Shown: positions 16,732 to 22,991 of the stretch, one piece after another
Layout: each line of letters opens with the position of its first letter
Numbering within the stretch: the stretch's first letter is position 1
NCBI GenBank assembly: GCA_025362915.1
Contig: JANYEU010000395.1
Coordinates: forward strand, 1 to 26,140
DNA from: Chitinophagaceae bacterium
GTDB taxonomy: Bacteria; Bacteroidota; Bacteroidia; Chitinophagales; Chitinophagaceae
Reading direction: 5' to 3'
DNA length: 26,140 nucleotides
Program-made: the position numbers and the translations under genes
Notes under the pieces: model-generated
Told to the model about the DNA's origin: nothing
The model's database searches: none
What the model saw: only the letters and a program-made list of their open reading frames with translations

Positions 16732-17130
16732 ATGTTTACAATCGAACAAATTAAGGTCGCCCATTCAAAAGTAAAAAACGGTGCCGACTTCCCTAGTTAT
16801 CTGCAAGAGATAATACAATTTGGTGTAACCCATTATGTGGCATACGTTGAAGATGGAAACGTTAATTACTACGGAAAAGATGACTACAAAATCTCTTCGG
16901 GAGGAAAGTATGAAAAGCTGACTATTGCTGATAAGAGTGATAAGGTTCACTTTGAAGCTGACCTTAAAGCCCATCAGCAAGGAAAGACAAACTATCCAAC
17001 CTTTTGTAACGACTGTGCAAAGGCTGGCATAGAAAAGTGGGCCGTTTGTATGGAAAAGATGACCTGCATTTATTTTGACAAAGCGGGCAATAATATTTTG
17101 GCAGAAATGATTCCTATTACCAATAATTAA
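16732..17130 (+). CDS. DUF1398 family protein
   Basis: The protein has 132 residues and is soluble, with no signal peptide. The opening FTIEQIKVAHSKVKNGADFPSYLQEIIQFGVTHY and the following YVEDGNVNYYGKDDY are typical of the DUF1398 family, whose E. coli members (such as YbcV) are often labelled phage envelope protein for historical reasons. The C-terminal part has CNDCAKAGIEKWAVCMEKMTCIYFDKAGN, with four cysteines, two of them as CxxC. The function of the family is not known. It lies 40 bp after the ABC-F gene on the same strand, with no terminator between, so co-transcription is likely; mntR then has its own promoter. No phage genes are nearby, so the label phage envelope should not be taken as evidence of a prophage. 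Confidence 0.8.
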   Translation: MFTIEQIKVAHSKVKNGADFPSYLQEIIQFGVTHYVAYVEDGNVNYYGKDDYKISSGGKYEKLTIADKSDKVHFEADLKAHQQGKTNYPTFCNDCAKAGIEKWAVCMEKMTCIYFDKAGNNILAEMIPITNN

Positions 17131-17156
17131 TATTTTTCATTGATTCGAAATAATAA

Positions 17157-17172
17157 TTTAGATTTGCCTAAA
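17157..17172 (+). promoter_or_regulatory. mntR-mntH promoter with overlapping metal-regulator-like operator
   Basis: The -7 element TAGATTTG (17159-17166) lies 19 bp before the ATG at 17186. It is embedded in TTTAGATTTGCCTAAA (17157-17172), whose arms TTTAG and CTAAA are inverted. DtxR/MntR-type repressors recognise dyads of this TTTAGG...CCTAAA sort, so autoregulation by the adjacent gene is a natural inference. Confidence 0.55.
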
Positions 17173-17185
17173 ATATTATTTCAGC

Positions 17186-17855
17186 ATGGAAAACTTATCT
17201 ACAACCGAAGAGAATTATATAAAGACCATTTATCATTTGCAACAGTCGGATGCCAATGTGGGCACCAATGAAGTTGCAGTCAAACTAAACACCAAGGCAG
17301 CTTCTGTAACCGACATGTTGAAAAGGCTAAACGCCAAGCAAATACTTAACTACGAAAAATACAAGGGTTTCTCATTAAGCGAAGAGGGGCAAAAGATTGC
17401 CTTGGGTATTGTGCGCAAACACCGTTTGTGGGAATTCTTTTTGGTAGAGAAACTAAACTTCCGTTGGGACGAGGTTCACCCCATTGCCGAAGAACTGGAA
17501 CATATCCAGCGATTTATTGGTGGAACGATTGGATAGCTTTTTAGGACACCCCAAGTTCGATCCCCATGGCGACCCAATACCAGACAGCAATGGAAAGATA
17601 GAACTGCAACCACAAATAAACCTGGTCGATTTACCCATAGGAAGCACAGCCAAGGTGAGTGCGGTTGGTAGTCAATCGTCAGAACTATTGGAACTGCTTA
17701 CCCATAAAAACATTGCCATTGGAACTTTTATCAGTATCAAAAGAAAGTTCTCCTTTGATAATTTCCTAGAGATAGAAACAAATGCTACAACCACTTTTAC
17801 TATCAGTCGGGAATTGGCATTGGCATTATTTGTAACAATTGTAACCGATAAATAA
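17186..17855 (+). pseudogene. mntR: DtxR/MntR-family metal-dependent repressor, frameshifted
   Basis: The two halves of one regulator lie in different frames. Frame one (17186-17536) encodes the winged-helix DNA-binding domain (TNEVAVKLNTKAASVTDMLKRL) and the start of the metal-binding/dimerisation domain, to EELEHIQ. It then runs through RFIGGTIG into a stop. The second frame picks up at 17508 with SDLLVERLDSFLGHPKFDPHGDPIPD, exactly what family members have next, and continues through a complete C-terminal FeoA/SH3-like domain to 17855. The join is at 17508-17509: the sequence CAGCGAT would be in frame if it read CAGAGCGAT, so loss of one AG from an AGAG tract explains it. Repair would give a protein of 223 residues, the normal length. 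The rest is undamaged, so the lesion is recent, or a sequencing error. The second half alone has an ATG at 17484 but no DNA-binding domain. Confidence 0.82.
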
Positions 17856-17858
17856 CCC

Positions 17859-19757
17859 ATGGATAAATCATTCGTCAAACAAGATACGTCCTTGGGGGAA
17901 GTAAATTCATCGGTTGATACTTATTCCCATAAAGGTTTTAGAAGGATACTTGCCTATTTCGGTCCTGCCTATCTGGTAAGTGTTGGTTATATGGATCCAG
18001 GCAATTGGGCTACCGACCTACAAGGCGGCGCACAGTTTGGTTATCGGCTGATATGGGTATTGCTAATGAGCAACTTCATGGCACTCATCCTACAAAACCT
18101 TAGTGCAAGACTTGGCATTGTGCGCCGGAAAGATTTGGCACAGGCAAGTAGGGAGATTTATCCACCCGTAATCAATTTCTGTTTATACATCTTAGCCGAA
18201 TTAGCCATTGCGGCCTGCGATCTTGCTGAGATATTGGGTATGGCAATAGGCATCAATCTACTAACAGGAATCCCATTGATTTGGGGTGTATCAATAACCG
18301 TTTTAGATACCTTTCTGTTAATGTGGTTACAGAAATTGGGCATCCGCAAATTAGAGGCTTTCATTCTTGGACTGGTATTTATTATTGCCTTATCTTTTTT
18401 AATGGAATTAATATTTGCCCGTCCAGATTTAGGCGAAGCCGTAAAAGGATTAATCCCCACCCGACTGAATAAGGATTCTTTGTATATAGCCGTAGGTATT
18501 ATTGGCGCCACCGTAATGCCGCACAATTTATACCTCCATTCTGCCTTGGTACAAACACGTAAGGTAAGAACAGGGTGGGCAGGAATACGGCGAGCCTTGA
18601 AGTATAATTTCATTGATAGTTTCATTGCCCTCAACGGTGCATTCTTTGTAAATGCTGCCATACTTATACTTGCCGCCAGTGTCTTCTACACCACCGGACA
18701 TACAGGTGTTGCCAAAATAGAAGATGCCTATCGCTTGCTAAGCCCCCTCTTAGGTAACAGATTTGCCCCTACCATCTTTGCCATTGCATTGATTGCTGCC
18801 GGACAGAGTTCTACCATTACAGGTACGCTTGCAGGGCAGATAGTTATGGAAGGCTACCTCAGTTTACGCTTGGATCCTTTGCTCAGAAGACTTATCACCA
18901 GACTTATAGCTATCGTGCCAGCAGTGATAGTTATTTATTTTTATGGCGATGCAAAGGTTGATGACCTCTTGATATTCAGTCAGGTTGTATTGAGCCTGCA
19001 ACTTGGTTTTGCCATTATCCCGTTGATACATTTTGTTAGCGACAAGGTAGCCATGGGCGAGTTTGCCATCAACCTGAGGATGAAGATAGTGGCATGGCTT
19101 ATAGCTGCTATCCTTGTTTACCTGAATGTGCAGCTTGTAGCCGGCAAAATGATGGAAGTATATGAAGCCGATGGGCATTTATTGGCAAAGTTTGTAGTAA
19201 CCATTGCTGCGCTCGTTTTTACATGGTTGTTTATTGCCATGGCTGTCATTCCTCTCATCCAAAGAAGGAGATTACGCCATAGTGTGGATATGCACCCCGA
19301 AGCATTACCCTTGGATAATCTTAAAATACGCCCTATCAAGAACATTGCTGTTGCATTGGACTTCAGTTATAATGATGGAAAATTAATTGCAGAAGCTATT
19401 GGGCAGGGCAAAATGGACGCGCATTACACACTATTACATATTATAGAAAGTGTTTCTGCAAATTATTTGGGCGCATCAAGTGATGATGCAGAAACCCAAA
19501 AAGATAGGCAACGTTTAGAAGCTTATGCTGCGCAATTAAGAGCATTGGGGTATGATGTTACCACACAGCTAGGTTACAGAAACAGGGTAAAAGAAATAGT
19601 GAGGTTGGTGAAAGAAGCAGAAGCGGATATGTTGATAGTTGGCGCACACCGACATAGGGGATTAAAAGACTATCTTTTTGGCGAAACTATTGATGCAGTA
19701 CGTCATGACTTAGGCATAGCCATTTTGATTATTAATGTATATGCATCGTCAGATTAG
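17859..19757 (+). CDS. mntH: NRAMP divalent metal transporter fused to a UspA domain
   Basis: The protein has 632 residues. Residues 30-460 are an NRAMP (MntH) proton-coupled Mn2+/Fe2+ importer of the inner membrane with about 11-12 hydrophobic segments. The metal-binding signature DPGNW is at 46-50 in the first segment, and MPHNLYLHS starts at 220 in the sixth. Residues 490-628 form a UspA domain (KNIAVALDFSYNDGKLIAEAIG ... MLIVGAHRHRGLKDYLFGETIDAVRH). Its nucleotide-binding loop is imperfect: the usual G-x2-G reads GAHR. The ATG is 3 bp after the mntR stop, so the two genes form one transcription unit, which supports manganese or iron import as the function. NRAMP-Usp fusions occur in Bacteroidota. 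The Usp part may sense ATP or energy state, but this is inference. Confidence 0.9.
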   Translation: MDKSFVKQDTSLGEVNSSVDTYSHKGFRRILAYFGPAYLVSVGYMDPGNWATDLQGGAQFGYRLIWVLLMSNFMALILQNLSARLGIVRRKDLAQASREIYPPVINFCLYILAELAIAACDLAEILGMAIGINLLTGIPLIWGVSITVLDTFLLMWLQKLGIRKLEAFILGLVFIIALSFLMELIFARPDLGEAVKGLIPTRLNKDSLYIAVGIIGATVMPHNLYLHSALVQTRKVRTGWAGIRRALKYNFIDSFIALNGAFFVNAAILILAASVFYTTGHTGVAKIEDAYRLLSPLLGNRFAPTIFAIALIAAGQSSTITGTLAGQIVMEGYLSLRLDPLLRRLITRLIAIVPAVIVIYFYGDAKVDDLLIFSQVVLSLQLGFAIIPLIHFVSDKVAMGEFAINLRMKIVAWLIAAILVYLNVQLVAGKMMEVYEADGHLLAKFVVTIAALVFTWLFIAMAVIPLIQRRRLRHSVDMHPEALPLDNLKIRPIKNIAVALDFSYNDGKLIAEAIGQGKMDAHYTLLHIIESVSANYLGASSDDAETQKDRQRLEAYAAQLRALGYDVTTQLGYRNRVKEIVRLVKEAEADMLIVGAHRHRGLKDYLFGETIDAVRHDLGIAILIINVYASSD

Positions 19758-19834
19758 ATAATCGGGATAACTGTGGTTTATGCTTTCTATTTCCTTGTCC
19801 CTTGCATTTATCTTTATACCTTCATTTCTAATTT

Positions 19835-20338
19835 ATGACTGACAGGATAAAAAGTCTACTAATATACGCTGCAAAATGTATAACTGGTACATTGATAGTA
19901 TTTACCGTCTCGTCACTTTTGCATTATAAAGACATTGCCTGGTGCATTATTTCCGTAATGCTTGTGCTTTCGCCCGATGGTCGTGAATCTGTACCTCTTG
20001 CATTTACACGCATCAAGGCAAACATTGTGGGAGCATGTTCCGGCATGTTGTGTTTATACATTTACCCTACCAATATGTGGATGATTTGTCTAGGACTCAC
20101 TACTACCCTTTCTTTTTGTTATTTATTCAAGCTAGATTCTGGAATACGTTCTGCGCTCGCAGCTACTATTATCCTAATGTTGCATGAAGAAGGCAAACAT
20201 GTGTGGGATACGGCTATCGAAAGGGTTATTGCCGTACTTTCAGGATGCGTACTCGGCTTGGCAATTACGTTTATCTTCCATTTTAGATCAAAGTACAAAG
20301 AAATATCAAAATCGTCGCCACGAATTGATGAGGCATGA
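19835..20338 (+). CDS. Small FUSC/aromatic-acid-exporter-like membrane protein
   Basis: The 167-residue protein has about four to five hydrophobic segments (around 10-30, 33-48, 64-80, 83-97 and 137-155) and a short charged C-terminal tail. The pattern GTLIVFTVSSLLHYKDIAWCIISVMLVLSPD followed by SVPLAFTRIKANIVGACSGML is typical of the FUSC / aromatic acid exporter membrane domain, where VLxP and RxxGxxxG elements recur. At this length it is a lone membrane domain; many family members are longer and carry a cytoplasmic domain or a second copy, so it may act as an oligomer or be a minimal form. It lies 77 bp after mntH on the same strand. The substrate is unknown. Confidence 0.7.
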   Translation: MTDRIKSLLIYAAKCITGTLIVFTVSSLLHYKDIAWCIISVMLVLSPDGRESVPLAFTRIKANIVGACSGMLCLYIYPTNMWMICLGLTTTLSFCYLFKLDSGIRSALAATIILMLHEEGKHVWDTAIERVIAVLSGCVLGLAITFIFHFRSKYKEISKSSPRIDEA

Positions 20339-20462
20339 TTGATTGATTAGTCAACCAGCCATAAAAAGACTTGAAAGAAGGAAAAAGAAAGAAAATAAAA
20401 TGTAGTAATTTATCTCTAAAAAATAAATTTCACAATTAATTAATATTGAAATATGAAACCTA

Positions 20463-20470
20463 TATATTTG
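20463..20470 (+). promoter_or_regulatory. -7 promoter element of a candidate noncoding RNA
   Basis: TATATTTG is a full match to TAnnTTTG and is followed by CAATGTG. Fourteen bases here (20464-20477) are identical to 1738-1751 at the amylase promoter. No protein gene starts within 600 bp downstream. Confidence 0.6.
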
Positions 20471-20476
20471 CAATGT

Positions 20477-20724
20477 GATTCACAAAAAAAGGGTCACTCT
20501 GTAGAAACAGACTGACCTCTAACGATTGCTTGCCATATGAAAATTCTTCTTAGTAATTTGAGCCTTTTAAAGTAGCTTAACTTTCTTCGAACTTCGACCT
20601 CTCACGATAAACTTGCTCTTCTAACGATTGTTGCCTTATTATTTCTCGATTCTTATTTTCCTTAGATGTTACACAAAAGTAACGTTACACTTACGCCATT
20701 AAGAACCAACTTAATGGCGTTTTT
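20477..20724 (+). ncRNA. Candidate orphan small RNA of about 250 nt
   Basis: A full-consensus promoter element (20463-20470) and a strong intrinsic terminator (20694-20724) bracket about 250 bp with no open frame longer than 12 codons. The first structure is a hairpin at 20492-20517: GGTCA/TGACC and CTGT/ACAG stems with loop AGAA. The middle is pyrimidine-rich and looks mostly unpaired. It repeats a motif three times: CTCTAACGATTG (20517-20528), CTCTCACGATAA (20599-20610) and TTCTAACGATTG (20619-20630); two copies are followed by TTGCC. A repeated single-stranded motif suggests a base-pairing or protein-binding RNA. A 12-codon frame (20537-20575, MKILLSNLSLLK) is present but unsupported. I cannot match it to a known RNA family by eye. 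The 5' end is inferred from the promoter. Confidence 0.55.
20693..20724 (+). terminator. Intrinsic terminator of the candidate RNA
   Basis: Perfect arms CGCCATTAAG (20694-20703) and CTTAATGGCG (20710-20719) enclose loop AACCAA and are followed by TTTTT; the A at 20693 and T at 20720 extend the stem to 11 bp. Confidence 0.9.
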
Positions 20725-20730
20725 ATGATA

Positions 20731-21111
20731 GCAAACCAAGATTGAAATACTGAAATCCTTACCCCTATTAGGTTTTACTAAATACCACGTATGATGTCCA
20801 AGTGCAAAGTTGTCATGAAAATATTTTTATTAGTTATAAAAAAGCTTAAAACTCTACCACTTTTGGCCATTATTTCATAATTATACTTCTGATTTAACTG
20901 GAAAATACTTCAATTTAATAAATAACTTTTGCCTAACCTTACTCAAGTATGTATTTAATACTTTATTTATGCGAATGAAATCAGCAAAGGAAAAATTGAA
21001 ATTATATAACTATTTCAGTTAATAGTGTAACAACCGTGCATCTGCATCCATCTACCTTTACCAAGGTAAAATTATTTATCAATCTATTTTTAAACTATTA
21101 AACAGTCAGCA
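20731..21111. other. Noncoding stretch before the small lipoprotein gene
   Basis: This 380-bp stretch is very AT-rich. It contains a 29-codon open frame at 20791-20880 with a hydrophobic, lysine-containing product and no visible promoter, a small hairpin TTTACC-AA-GGTAAA at 21057-21070, and a possible -7 element TACCTTTA at 21053-21060 serving the gene at 21112. I see no conserved gene in it. Confidence 0.5.
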
Positions 21112-21291
21112 ATGAAAAATTTACAATCTCTTACCTTATCTCTGTTATTGCTTTTATCATTAATGATCAGTTCTTGCAGCGCAATTGCCAGTATTTTTAA
21201 AGCAGGAATGGACGTCGGAATCTTTCTGGTTATTGTTGTAATTATTGTCATCGTTTTTATTGTTATTAAGGTTACAGGAAATAAGGAATAG
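21112..21291 (+). CDS. 59-residue lipoprotein-like membrane peptide
   Basis: The peptide opens with a classic signal sequence (MKNLQSLTLSLLLLLSLM) and a lipobox-like ISSC with Cys22. A short segment follows (SAIASIFKAGMDVGIF), then a strongly hydrophobic Val/Ile helix (about 37-54) and a short basic/polar tail (KVTGNKE). Very similar small proteins with a C-x-IFKAGxxVGIF pattern are common in Bacteroidota and are often mislabelled as phosphatidate cytidylyltransferase; their function is not known, and this one is far too short for such an enzyme. If Cys22 is lipidated, the peptide would be tethered at both ends to the membrane. It is followed by a hairpin at 21291-21317 and then by an AI-2E family permease on the same strand. 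Confidence 0.75.
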   Translation: MKNLQSLTLSLLLLLSLMISSCSAIASIFKAGMDVGIFLVIVVIIVIVFIVIKVTGNKE

Positions 21292-21317
21292 AAGCATTCG
21301 GCTATTTGTAATGCTTC
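21291..21317 (+). terminator. Hairpin after the small lipoprotein gene (weak terminator)
   Basis: GAAGCATT and AATGCTTC pair perfectly around an 11-nt loop, starting at the last base of the stop codon. There is no T tract, so it may attenuate or protect the transcript rather than terminate it. Confidence 0.4.
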
Positions 21318-21443
21318 TTCACTGCGTTTAAATTGCCTTATCATTTTCAATCACTACAACAAAATCGGTTCTGCTTAGTGTATTCCATGGAAACATTAGA
21401 AAGCTGATGTATATTTTTCATCTTGAGTATAATATAATCCGTA

Positions 21444-22550
21444 ATGGAAATTTCTGTAATTAAGTGGCCTCTCTATGCTAAGCTATCCATCATTTTAATG
21501 GGAATAGTTAGCTTCTTTTATATCATGTACATAGGTCAGGATATAATTGTACCCTTCATCTTTTCTACCATAATTGCCATCTTGCTTAATCCCATTGTTA
21601 GTTTTATGCTACGATTTAAAATCAATCGGTTGATTGCCATCATATTGACTGAATTGGTAGCTATAATAATAGGTTCAGTAGCTTATTTTATTATTTCGCA
21701 AGCAGCAAGACTAAGCGATTCATTTCCACAGTTCCAACAAAAGTTTACAGTAATACTTTCCGATTTTATTGGTTGGCTGTCCAACAATTTAGGCATTGCC
21801 AAACCAAAAATATATGCATGGTTAGATAAAACTAAGGCAGCTTCGATGAATACATCATCGATAGTAGGCTCTGCATTAAGCAGCGTGAGGGTAATAATAG
21901 TGGTGCTGCTATTTATGCCTGTTTATATATTTATGATCCTTTTTTATAAGCCCCTGCTTTTGGCATTCCTTGCCCAACTGTTTAAGAACAAAAAACAAAC
22001 AATGGTTGCAGAGATATTGATAGAAATAAAGAGTTTGGTGCAAAGCTATTTAGTTGGGTTACTTATAGAAGCCGCAGTAGTGGGTACGCTTAACTCTTTG
22101 GGGTTGCTCATTTTGCATATACAATATGCCATATTATTAGGAGTGATAGGCGCATTGGTAAATGTTATACCTTATATAGGTGGTATAATAGCCACCAGTT
22201 TACCCATGCTGATGGCAGTGGCCACAAAAGATCCAATAGCTGCATTATGGGTTTTAGTTGTTTATCTGGCAATACAGCTGATAGATAACAATTACATTTT
22301 TCCAAGGATTGTGGCTAGCAAGGTTAAGATGAATGCACTTATTTCTATTATTGTAGTATTGATTGGCGGCGCTTTATGGGGTATTGCAGGCACATTCTTG
22401 GCATTACCACTTACAGCCATCTGTAAGGTGATATTTGATAGGATACCAGCCTTGAAACCGTTTGGATTCTTGTTAGGGGACAATCGGCAGGAAATAAAAG
22501 AATTTAGCTTTAAGCCTAAACGAAACTATGTTAAAAGGAATGGAACTTAA
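21444..22550 (+). CDS. AI-2E family transporter (PerM/TqsA-like)
   Basis: The 368-residue inner-membrane protein has the usual size and layout of the AI-2E transporter family. An N-terminal hydrophobic pair (about 15-60) with the DIIVPFIFSTIIAILLNPI element is followed by a third helix, a soluble amphipathic region (about 85-130), and five or so C-terminal helices. The C-terminal signature includes LGVIGALVNVIPYIGGIIATSLP, the IQLIDNNYIFPRIVASKVKMNALISIIVVLIGGALWGIAGTFLALPL segment and a short basic tail. Members export autoinducer-2 in E. coli (TqsA) or act as sodium/proton antiporters elsewhere, so the substrate is open. There is no sign of luxS or other quorum genes here. The gene lies between two very small envelope/hydrophilic peptide genes on the same strand. 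Confidence 0.87.
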   Translation: MEISVIKWPLYAKLSIILMGIVSFFYIMYIGQDIIVPFIFSTIIAILLNPIVSFMLRFKINRLIAIILTELVAIIIGSVAYFIISQAARLSDSFPQFQQKFTVILSDFIGWLSNNLGIAKPKIYAWLDKTKAASMNTSSIVGSALSSVRVIIVVLLFMPVYIFMILFYKPLLLAFLAQLFKNKKQTMVAEILIEIKSLVQSYLVGLLIEAAVVGTLNSLGLLILHIQYAILLGVIGALVNVIPYIGGIIATSLPMLMAVATKDPIAALWVLVVYLAIQLIDNNYIFPRIVASKVKMNALISIIVVLIGGALWGIAGTFLALPLTAICKVIFDRIPALKPFGFLLGDNRQEIKEFSFKPKRNYVKRNGT

Positions 22551-22648
22551 AATGGGATCACTATCTCACTACAATCATTTCTTAAGAAACATAGGAATTA
22601 TGTAAGTTTTAAATGAAATTGTATAACACCTGACAGCTTGCAGCTTAG

Positions 22649-22656
22649 CATCTTTG
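22649..22656 (+). promoter_or_regulatory. -7 promoter element of the hydrophilic peptide gene
   Basis: CATCTTTG is followed by CATCG, as at ldhA and the LruC gene. It lies 37 bp before the ATG at 22694. Confidence 0.5.
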
Positions 22657-22693
22657 CATCGTAATTATTTAACAACAATTAAATGTAATTAAC

Positions 22694-22858
22694 ATGTCAC
22701 CAAGTCAAAAAGGGAATCAAAATGATTCCAAAGATTCAAAGAGGGTAACAACAACAGGAAACACCAGTTCAAAATCAACAGACCAAAAGTCTGGTGGTAA
22801 AGAAATGGATTCCAAGAAAGGCAGCGAAAAAAAGGGCAATTCTAGCCATTCCAAGTAG
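22694..22858 (+). CDS. 54-residue disordered Lys/Ser/Gly-rich peptide
   Basis: The peptide (MSPSQKGNQNDSKDSKRV ... KKGSEKKGNSSHSK) has almost no hydrophobic residues beyond the start; Lys, Ser, Gly, Asn, Thr and Asp make up nearly all of it, so it should be soluble and disordered. It has a promoter of the local type 37 bp upstream and a perfect intrinsic terminator 22 bp after its stop, which makes a real, separately expressed gene likely despite its length. The composition recalls small hydrophilic stress peptides (KGG-type or seed-protein-like), but no family motif is present, so no function is assigned. Confidence 0.72.
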   Translation: MSPSQKGNQNDSKDSKRVTTTGNTSSKSTDQKSGGKEMDSKKGSEKKGNSSHSK

Positions 22859-22879
22859 CTGCTTTAGTATCTAACAGGA

Positions 22880-22910
22880 GCGTAGTGCAATACTGCACTA
22901 CGCTTTTTTT
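22880..22910 (+). terminator. Intrinsic terminator of the hydrophilic peptide gene
   Basis: Perfect 10-bp arms GCGTAGTGCA and TGCACTACGC enclose loop ATAC and are followed by seven T. Confidence 0.92.
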
Positions 22911-22991
22911 ATTGTTTACGAACAATAAACGGCTTTCATCCTTTCATCTACTAATTAAAACAATAAAATTCTTTATATATAACAACCTTGT

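Noticed and set aside
16732..17130. Prophage remnant, suggested by the phage envelope label of DUF1398 proteins
   Set aside because: No other phage gene, integrase or attachment site is nearby; the label is historical.
17186..17855. Programmed ribosomal frameshift in mntR
   Set aside because: There is no slippery heptamer, no stop codon at the slip point and no following structure; a simple loss of AG from AGAG explains it better.
20791..20880. 29-codon hydrophobic, lysine-containing frame (toxin-like look)
   Set aside because: No promoter, terminator or antisense partner is visible; frames of this size are expected by chance in such AT-rich DNA.
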